Below, piece by piece: positions 58,900 through 64,000 of a stretch of 64,000 bases of DNA. Numbering within the stretch: the stretch's first letter is position 1; each line of letters starts with the position of its first letter. The position numbers and the translations under genes are program-made. The notes beneath the pieces were generated by a model. The model searched no databases and was not told the origin of the DNA. It saw only the letters and a list, made by a program, of their open reading frames with translations. The DNA comes from CAZENU01 sp965222125 (lineage in GTDB: Bacteria; Chloroflexota; Dehalococcoidia; Lucifugimonadales; CAZENU01), in NCBI GenBank assembly GCA_965222125.1, contig CBDCTC010000006.1, forward strand, positions 930,001 to 994,000. The letters are read 5' to 3'.

Positions 58900-58928
58900 A
58901 TGGTAGGGTCGGCCGTAGAGGGTGTCAA
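58900..58928 (-). promoter_or_regulatory. promoter of birA and the SDR pair
   Basis: On the minus strand a perfect TTGACA (58923-58928), 17 bases and TACCAT (58900-58905). A second TTGACA on the plus strand (58882-58887) faces it, forming an inverted repeat, but no gene follows that one. Confidence 0.5.
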
Positions 58929-59155
58929 GAAAAGGGGGCGTGTCGACCTGCAGCCTTCCGCGTTCGGTGAGGCCCCGGTTACGCCGCCCGGCGATCCACA
59001 AGTCCGCCTACAAGTGACGGCGGCGTCCCCTTCCGCCTTGGAATTGTGCCGCTCTCATTGACGCTGCGCGGCTAACCGCGCGCGACTCTCCCCCATCCGT
59101 GCGGACGAAGTCGTCGCATACGATAGTCACGGGCCCAAGGACCCGCCGGGCACCC

Positions 59156-60802
59156 CTACCAGCCGGCGGCGTGGCCGTCCCTGCGGGGATCGGCGCCACC
59201 CTGGAACACCCGCTGGTCGGCGTCGTACCGGATGGCGTGCGCGCCTCCGACGCCCATCCACCATGCGTCGACCACCTTGACGTCGTGTCCGCGCGCCGCG
59301 AGCGCCGCGCGGACGGGCCGCGGGAACCGCTCCTCCATCTCGATCTCCCGGCCCGGAGAGCACTTGAAGCGCGGCGAGTCGACCGCCTGCTGGACGTTCA
59401 TGCCGAAGTCGAGGACGTTGACGAGCATCTGGGTCGTCGTCTGGTGGATCCCATAGCCGCCGGGCGTGCCCATGCTCAGGAGGAAGCGGCCGTCGCGGAG
59501 AGTCTGGGTCGGCGCCACCACGAAGTCGACACGCCTGCCGGGACCGATCACGTTGGGGCTCGCCGGGTCGAGGTCGAAGAAGGTGGTCATGTTGTTCAGG
59601 AAGATCCCCGTATCGCCGATCGCCACGGCCGAGCCGAAGGCGCCGCCCAGGGTCTGGGTGATCGTGACGACGTTGCCCTCGCCGTCCGCGACCGCGAAGT
59701 GGGTTGTCATGCCGCCGCTGTGAGCCGCCACGTCCCCCGGAACCAGCGAGCCCTCGGGCACGTCGGCTGTGTACCGCTCCCATCGCAGGGACGACGCGTT
59801 CGCCATGTCGATACGCCTGCGCTGCTCCATCGCGTAGCTGTCGGAAAGCAGGCCGTCGAGGGGGATGTCGACGTGGTCCGGATCGCCCGCGTAACGCGCG
59901 CGGTCGGTCATCGACAGCTTGACCGACTCGATCGTGGCGTGGAGGGTGGCCGGATGCTGGAACGACAGCTCGTCGCGCCCGAACGTCTCAAGTAGCTTGA
60001 GGGTCTGGAGCACCTGGAAGCCGCTCGAGTTGGGCGGCGCAGTGAAGATGTCGAATCCGCGGTACCGGACGCTGATCGGCTCGACCCAACGGGCCTCGTA
60101 CCGCGAGAAGTCTTCGAGGGAGTAGATTCCTCCCATGCCGTTGCTCGCCTCCACGATGCGCCGGGCGAGGTCGCCGCGATAGAAGGCCTCCTTGCCGCCC
60201 TCTGCGACAGCCCGGAGGGACTCCGCGAGCTGGGTCATGCGGAGGCGCGTCCCCGGCTGAGGCGCGCCGCCGTCGCCGTCGAGCATGATGGAGGCGGAGG
60301 ACGGGAACTGCCGTAGCCTGTAGGCCGCGTCCACGATCTTGGCGCTGTTCAAGTACGTGATCGGGATGCCGTTCTCGGCGTAGTCGATGGCAGGCTCGAA
60401 GAGACGTTGACGGTCCAGCCTGCCGTACGTCTCGTGGAGCGTAAGCCAGCCCGCGACGTTGCCCGGCACCATCGCCGCGAGGATGCCGGTCTCCATCGTC
60501 TTCTCGCTGTACAGCGCCGGGCGGGCCGCCTGCGGAGCGGAACCCGAGAAGTCCAGGGCGCGCACCCTGCCCTCGTCGGCGACGTAGGCGAGCCCCACGC
60601 CAATGCCGCCCATGCCCGACATGTAGGGCTCAACGACGTTCAACACCGCGGCGGTAGCGACGGCGGCGTCGAATGCGTTGCCGCCGTCCATCAGGACGCG
60701 CAGGCCCGCGGTGGACGCCAGCGGGTGCGCGGCGGACACCATCCCGTTTACGGCCATGGCGACCGGCCTCGTCGGCTGCGGGTACAGGTACGGCGTGTTC
60801 AT
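59156..60802 (-). CDS. ggt: gamma-glutamyltransferase family protein
   Basis: Ntn-hydrolase of 548 residues that self-cleaves at a Thr and transfers or hydrolyses gamma-glutamyl groups. The precursor N-terminal part (VSAAHPLASTAGLRVLMDGGNAFDAAVA and VNVVEPYMSGMGG) matches the large subunit. The nucleophile is the first Thr of TTHFAVADGEGNVV near 365, and the small subunit continues with TQTLGGAFGS. The Ser pair PGGYGIHQ and MGTPGG stabilise the oxyanion. No signal peptide is seen. ATG 60802 has AGGAG nine bases upstream. It may act on glutathione or other glutamyl-linked compounds; the family also includes acylases. Confidence 0.88.
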   Translation of the reverse strand: MNTPYLYPQPTRPVAMAVNGMVSAAHPLASTAGLRVLMDGGNAFDAAVATAAVLNVVEPYMSGMGGIGVGLAYVADEGRVRALDFSGSAPQAARPALYSEKTMETGILAAMVPGNVAGWLTLHETYGRLDRQRLFEPAIDYAENGIPITYLNSAKIVDAAYRLRQFPSSASIMLDGDGGAPQPGTRLRMTQLAESLRAVAEGGKEAFYRGDLARRIVEASNGMGGIYSLEDFSRYEARWVEPISVRYRGFDIFTAPPNSSGFQVLQTLKLLETFGRDELSFQHPATLHATIESVKLSMTDRARYAGDPDHVDIPLDGLLSDSYAMEQRRRIDMANASSLRWERYTADVPEGSLVPGDVAAHSGGMTTHFAVADGEGNVVTITQTLGGAFGSAVAIGDTGIFLNNMTTFFDLDPASPNVIGPGRRVDFVVAPTQTLRDGRFLLSMGTPGGYGIHQTTTQMLVNVLDFGMNVQQAVDSPRFKCSPGREIEMEERFPRPVRAALAARGHDVKVVDAWWMGVGGAHAIRYDADQRVFQGGADPRRDGHAAGW

Positions 60803-60837
60803 GTGGGCACTCCTGGGGCGGGCGGCGCCGCGGGACA

Positions 60838-60866
60838 ACGCTATTGGCCGCTGTCGCTCTTGTCAA
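60838..60866 (-). promoter_or_regulatory. promoter of the gamma-glutamyltransferase gene
   Basis: On the minus strand a perfect TTGACA (60861-60866), 17 bases and TAGCGT (60838-60843), 36 bases upstream of the start codon. Confidence 0.6.
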
Positions 60867-60932
60867 GCGCCCGTCCTCGCCGGCGTACGGCATCTATCTG
60901 AACGAGAACCAGCGTCGGTGATGGCGTGAAGT

Positions 60933-60962
60933 TGACTGGCCGGAAAACGCGCTGATACACTC
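60933..60962 (+). promoter_or_regulatory. promoter of the CADD/TenA-like gene
   Basis: TTGACT (60933-60938), 18 bases and TACACT (60957-60962), about 60 bases upstream of the TTG start of the gene. Confidence 0.55.
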
Positions 60963-61025
60963 GCGTCGGCTCGAGCCGAGGAACAATCTCGAACTCGGCC
61001 GAGACCTCGCCGGAGGAGTACTCCA

Positions 61026-61691
61026 TTGACGACCGACCTCATCGAACGCGTCGACGACATGGTCCAAGAGCGAAGCCTGCTGAAACACCCCTTCTACCAG
61101 GCGTGGAACAAGGGCGATCTGCCGCTGGAGTCGCTGCGCGACTACGCCGGGCAGTACTTCCACTTCGAGGCCGCTTACCCGACGTTTCTGAGCGGGCTCC
61201 ACCATCGCTGCGACGATCCGCAAGTCAGACGGCTGATCCTGGACAACCTCTGGGACGAAGAGCACGGCGATGACAACCACGTCGAGCTCTGGCTGCGCTT
61301 CTGCGACGCGCTGGGCCTCGACCGGGAGCGGGTCCGCTCCGGTCCGGCCGTGGCCGCCACCGAGTCGTTGGTCGGGCGATACAGAGAGCTGACGGCGTCC
61401 GGACCGCTCGCGCCCGGCGCGGCGGCCCTCTACGCCTTCGAGTCCCAGGTGCCCGCCGTCGCAGCCGCCAAGATCGACGGTCTCCGGCAGTTCTACGGGA
61501 TGGACGACGACAGGTCGGTGTCCTTCTTCCGGGTCCACCGGACCTTGGACATCGAGCACGCGGGCGCGGAGCGGCACATGGTCGCCGCACTGGCGGACTC
61601 TGAGTCCAGCCATTCCGCGGTCCTCGAAGCCGTAGACGACGCCACCGCCAGCCTGTGGAGCTTCCTCGACGGCGTGTACGACTCGGACTAG
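61026..61691 (+). CDS. heme-oxygenase-fold, CADD/PqqC/TenA-like iron enzyme
   Basis: All-helical protein of 221 residues. HPFYQAWNKGDLPLESLRDYAGQYFHFE, NLWDEEHGDDNHVELW, YAFESQVPAVAAAKIDGL and HRTLDIEHAGAERHMVA (all quoted in short parts) are the features of the CADD-like branch of the TenA/PqqC superfamily. The Glu and His residues in DEEHGDDNH, FESQ and DIEHA would bind two irons. Chlamydial CADD makes p-aminobenzoate from tyrosine using its own Tyr and Lys side chains, so a similar role in folate supply is possible. No thiamin or PQQ gene is near. TTG 61026 with GGAGGAG upstream. It is divergent from the gamma-glutamyltransferase gene. Confidence 0.8.
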   Translation: MTTDLIERVDDMVQERSLLKHPFYQAWNKGDLPLESLRDYAGQYFHFEAAYPTFLSGLHHRCDDPQVRRLILDNLWDEEHGDDNHVELWLRFCDALGLDRERVRSGPAVAATESLVGRYRELTASGPLAPGAAALYAFESQVPAVAAAKIDGLRQFYGMDDDRSVSFFRVHRTLDIEHAGAERHMVAALADSESSHSAVLEAVDDATASLWSFLDGVYDSD

Positions 61692-61737
61692 CGGGCGCTC
61701 GCCCTCGAAGCGGGGGAAGTTGAGCCCGCCCCGGGCT

Positions 61738-62274
61738 TCATGCTCTGGCCGTCCCCTCGCGGTCGACGGTCGGAGCCGGCCGCGACGCCCGCGGAAGCCA
61801 GTAGAGCAGACACCAAGCGCCGCCTATGGCGGCCGGCAGGAGCCCCCAGAACGCGGCGAACAGCCTGAACGCCACGCCTTCGGACCCGCCGTCGGAGGCC
61901 GACCAGGCCAGGGCCAGGGCCAGCGCGGCGAGGCCGAGCACGTGCAGCGCGACCGAGCCGACGCCCAGGGCGACAAGCCACCCTGCCCGCGCCGCGGCGC
62001 CGATCCGCACCGCGGCCAGCACCAGGACTGCGAGCAGCAGCATGCCGTAGTGCAGGGTGAAGCCGTCGACCGCCAGTGGGGCAGGCCTACCATCCACCGT
62101 GACCAGGATGTGGCGTCCCACCGCCTCCAGCGCCGCGTCTGCCAGCAGCCGCCCTGTCACCTCGACCAGCAGCTCGTTGTAGCGGGCGGCGACGGCGATC
62201 CACGCGAGCGGGACCAACAGCAGCAGCACCGCCGCCCTGAACGCGAATGTCAGGATGCTAGACGTTCCCAGCAC
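61738..62274 (-). CDS. exosortase-associated membrane protein
   Basis: Membrane protein of 178 residues with four hydrophobic segments and a soluble loop of about 40 residues between the first and second (LVEVTGRLLADAAL ... VTVDGRPAPLAVDGFTLHYG). I do not recognise the family. The start overlaps the exosortase gene by 17 bases (62258-62274), so the two are translated together. Small membrane partners of this kind accompany exosortases, but their role is not known. The C-terminal ten residues are polar and acidic. Confidence 0.7.
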   Translation of the reverse strand: MLGTSSILTFAFRAAVLLLLVPLAWIAVAARYNELLVEVTGRLLADAALEAVGRHILVTVDGRPAPLAVDGFTLHYGMLLLAVLVLAAVRIGAAARAGWLVALGVGSVALHVLGLAALALALAWSASDGGSEGVAFRLFAAFWGLLPAAIGGAWCLLYWLPRASRPAPTVDREGTARA

Positions 62275-62764
62275 GGCCCGCCGCTTCGACCCACAGCAGC
62301 CACAGCACGACAGCCGACACTATCATCGCCGGCTGCCAGACCAGCAGGTGGGCGAGGCTCAGGTACTCCGGGTAGGCCGAGCCCATCCAGAAGAGGCTCG
62401 CAATGCGGACAACGTTCAGGCCCGACAGCGCGAACAGTCCGAGCGCCGCGCCCATGACCTTGGCCCGGACGCTCGACGGGTACGCGGCCACGGCGCCGAT
62501 GAACAGCAGCAGCGGCCCGACCGCCGTGCACTCCGCGACGACGACTACCGCGAAGCTGTCCGAGGCAATCGTCGCGCCTTCGACCCAGGTGGGCGTACCA
62601 GCCAAGCCCAGCGCCCGGCTCGACGCCTCGGCCGTCCACTCGGAGACTCGCCAGACCCAGCCGCTGCCCAGGTAGCCGTAGTAGAACGCCAGCGCGAGCG
62701 CGAGACTGGCCGCCAGGACCAGCCACGATACGCGCGCCGGCCGTCCCGTGTCTCTTTCCAGCAT
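62258..62764 (-). CDS. exosortase/archaeosortase family protein (XrtH-like)
   Basis: Polytopic protein of 168 residues with the exosortase catalytic trio: Cys near 79 in VVAECTAVGPLL, Arg near 120 in GLNVVRIASLFWMG and His near 139 in LAHLLVWQPAMI, each in or beside a membrane helix. Exosortases cut and re-attach proteins that carry a C-terminal motif, hydrophobic helix and basic tail. It is on the short side for the family. No candidate substrate with such a C-terminus was seen in the window, so it probably acts on proteins encoded elsewhere. It is translated with the downstream membrane protein. Confidence 0.72.
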   Translation of the reverse strand: MLERDTGRPARVSWLVLAASLALALAFYYGYLGSGWVWRVSEWTAEASSRALGLAGTPTWVEGATIASDSFAVVVVAECTAVGPLLLFIGAVAAYPSSVRAKVMGAALGLFALSGLNVVRIASLFWMGSAYPEYLSLAHLLVWQPAMIVSAVVLWLLWVEAAGRAGNV

Positions 62765-63052
62765 GGCACCTGCCGCCGAAGGTGAGACCGGTGTGTATTC
62801 CTATCCACGCTCGGCCCCGCGATAGTGCGGTATTTTATACGACAGGGGGTTTCGGCGCTATGTCGGTGTCGCCTCGCAATACCGTCAGTCTCCGATGGAC
62901 TGACATAATCATTGAACATATACACGACACATGTCGTCGACCTTGACAGGAAGAGGCGTCGCCGAATATGCTTTCATCTCACCAACGATCAATCGTCAGC
63001 GGCCTACGGCTGTGAAGTTCGTTCTCGCCTCCTAACATTTGGACAGTCAATT

Positions 63053-63328
63053 GTGCGTGCGCCAAAGCGACGGCGGCCGAAAAAACGCGAGATAGGCGTC
63101 CCGCTCGGCACCGATCTTGATGGCTTGGCGGCAATGGTCAAGTACGTGGGGAGCCCGGAGCACAAGGACTTCCCGAGCTTTGCTGGTCAATCCAGGCCGC
63201 GCGGTGACGCTTCGCTTTGCCCGCGTGAGATCAGGGACGTAGCAATCGTCACCGAATGGTTGCGCTCCGCAATTCGTAGAGGCTCTACGGGCGCCCCTTG
63301 GGAAGGAAGCTTCCCACGTTACGTGTGA
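63053..63328 (+). CDS. unrecognised small basic protein, 91 residues
   Basis: Starting from GTG 63053 the product is 91 residues: a basic start (APKRRRPKKREIG), then a well-ordered core with KYVGSPEHKDFPSF, PRGDASLCPREI and IVTEWLRSAIRRG. It looks like a genuine small domain, though I cannot name the family. An in-frame TTG at 62912 would add 47 residues of low-quality sequence. The region upstream (62765-63052) holds nothing else recognisable. The neighbouring gene starts about 125 bases on, in the same direction. Confidence 0.55.
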   Translation: MRAPKRRRPKKREIGVPLGTDLDGLAAMVKYVGSPEHKDFPSFAGQSRPRGDASLCPREIRDVAIVTEWLRSAIRRGSTGAPWEGSFPRYV

Positions 63329-63387
63329 AATAAGGAAGGAGACACCGTATTCGAGGCCCGGCTTGTGAACCGCAGCGATGGCTCCTA

Positions 63388-63415
63388 CAAGGGCTATCCG
63401 CCAAGGGCTATCCGC
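63388..63415. repeat. tandem 14-base duplication
   Basis: CAAGGGCTATCCGC occurs twice in direct succession (63388-63401 and 63402-63415) in the intergenic region between the two genes at the right edge. It looks like a recent slippage duplication. Confidence 0.7.
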
Positions 63416-63453
63416 TCGCCAGGGCCGAGTGGCCTCCCGGAATATAGTGAACA

Positions 63454-64000
63454 ATGCCTGGCATCGATTTCGACTTTGAGTGGCAGGACGGCACGGGGAT
63501 CCAGGGAGCGGAGTTGTCCGCGACCTTTGCGTCGCTGCGAATCCACGTTGGCGGGAGCGCCGTCACCCGCGTACTCGACTCACGCGCGAAGACTGTGCGG
63601 GACTCTGTCTACGTGCCGCTCTATCCTGTCGCGGAATGGCTGGTCGGCAATTGGTGGTTCCTTTCGCACGAGTTCGAGAACCCGGACAAGAAGGGAGACC
63701 CGAACTTCCGTCGCCGCCACGCGTTGGGTACGAACACCGAGGGCTACGCCCTTCCCAATCTGGTGGTCATCCCGACGGGCGCTCGCATCGGCGTCGAATG
63801 GGGTAGTGACGCGTCTCCGTGGACCCGGGTCGAGTTCCTCGATACCGGCCACGATTCGGTCGACACCGACGACTTTCGTCAGGCCTGTGCCGATCTGATA
63901 GACGCCGTGATTAGGCGGCTCGCCGCGTTTGAAGTTCATGACACTTTCCTTGGGGAAGAGTGGGACGCGATCCGTAGTGCAGACGACGCGGAGTCTAGCT
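63454..64000 (+). CDS. unrecognised protein, cut by the window end
   Basis: ATG 63454 opens a frame that stays open to the last base (182 codons). It begins MPGIDFDFEWQDG and contains VYVPLYPVAEWLVGNWWFL and RRHALGTNTEGYALPN, ordered sequence with Trp-rich segments and no membrane span. I do not recognise the family. TATAGT (63443-63448) lies five bases before the ATG, so the transcript would start at the ATG itself, a leaderless message. It follows the small basic gene on the same strand. Confidence 0.65.
   Translation, partial: MPGIDFDFEWQDGTGIQGAELSATFASLRIHVGGSAVTRVLDSRAKTVRDSVYVPLYPVAEWLVGNWWFLSHEFENPDKKGDPNFRRRHALGTNTEGYALPNLVVIPTGARIGVEWGSDASPWTRVEFLDTGHDSVDTDDFRQACADLIDAVIRRLAAFEVHDTFLGEEWDAIRSADDAESS

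Noticed and set aside
58882..58928. Bidirectional promoter region giving a plus-strand gene after 58,900
   Set aside because: TTGACA is present on both strands, but no credible gene starts on the plus strand before 61,026.

Overview
The window is GC-rich bacterial chromosome, densely packed with short intergenic gaps, many four-base start/stop overlaps and frequent TTG or GTG starts. The gene set suggests a Chloroflexota bacterium of the Dehalococcoidia/SAR202 type. The pointers are a class II (B12-dependent) ribonucleotide reductase, a cell-division cluster cut down to rsmH-ftsA-ftsZ with no murein genes, xanthine-dehydrogenase-type molybdoenzymes, a sulfatase and several SDR enzymes. This assignment is inference from gene content, not from a marker search. 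I saw no rRNA, tRNA or CRISPR array.

Layout. 1-6,950: end of an unknown gene with a strong terminator, a molybdopterin hydroxylase subunit, a class V aminotransferase plus SDR operon and an MFS carrier. 7,000-12,070: def-cca-secD-secF on the minus strand from one promoter. 12,550-14,530: an HNH nuclease with a membrane tail beside a frameshifted insertion sequence with intact terminal repeats and a target duplication. 14,800-22,240: sulfatase, mutL, threonine dehydratase, a TPR lipoprotein, pyrD and an unknown protein. 22,390-26,750: two different toxin-antitoxin pairs, a PEBP lipoprotein and a DUF418 membrane protein. 26,810-28,570: ribokinase and a HAD phosphatase.

28,800-37,085 is the most interesting region. 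Two tandem heterodimeric ABC exporters lie on the minus strand with a MarR regulator between them. In each pair one subunit has a catalytic-Glu-to-Asp Walker B and a perfect LSGGQ, while the partner has a canonical Walker B and a degenerate LSVGQ. Upstream of the first pair is what looks like an attenuator: a 25-codon leader ORF, two perfect 16-base palindromes, a competing pairing between the end of the leader ORF and the second hairpin, and a second mini-ORF whose ribosome-binding site lies inside that hairpin. The second pair is controlled by a consensus promoter and probably by its own MarR protein.

37,199-48,740: a 2-hydroxyacid dehydrogenase, a membrane-anchored spermidine-synthase-like protein, priA, rplS, trmD, mogA, then divergently rsmH-ftsA-ftsZ and a strong terminator. 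48,950-54,700: nrdR (with an NrdR box in its promoter), nrdJ, a small unknown gene, pdxA, proC and yggT. 54,706-58,864: a zinc-ribbon membrane protein fused to a DUF167 (YggU) domain, a coupled pair of SDRs of which one lacks the catalytic lysine, and birA. 59,156-62,764: gamma-glutamyltransferase, a CADD/TenA-like enzyme and an exosortase pair. From about 62,800 composition changes and two unrecognised genes begin, the last running off the window.
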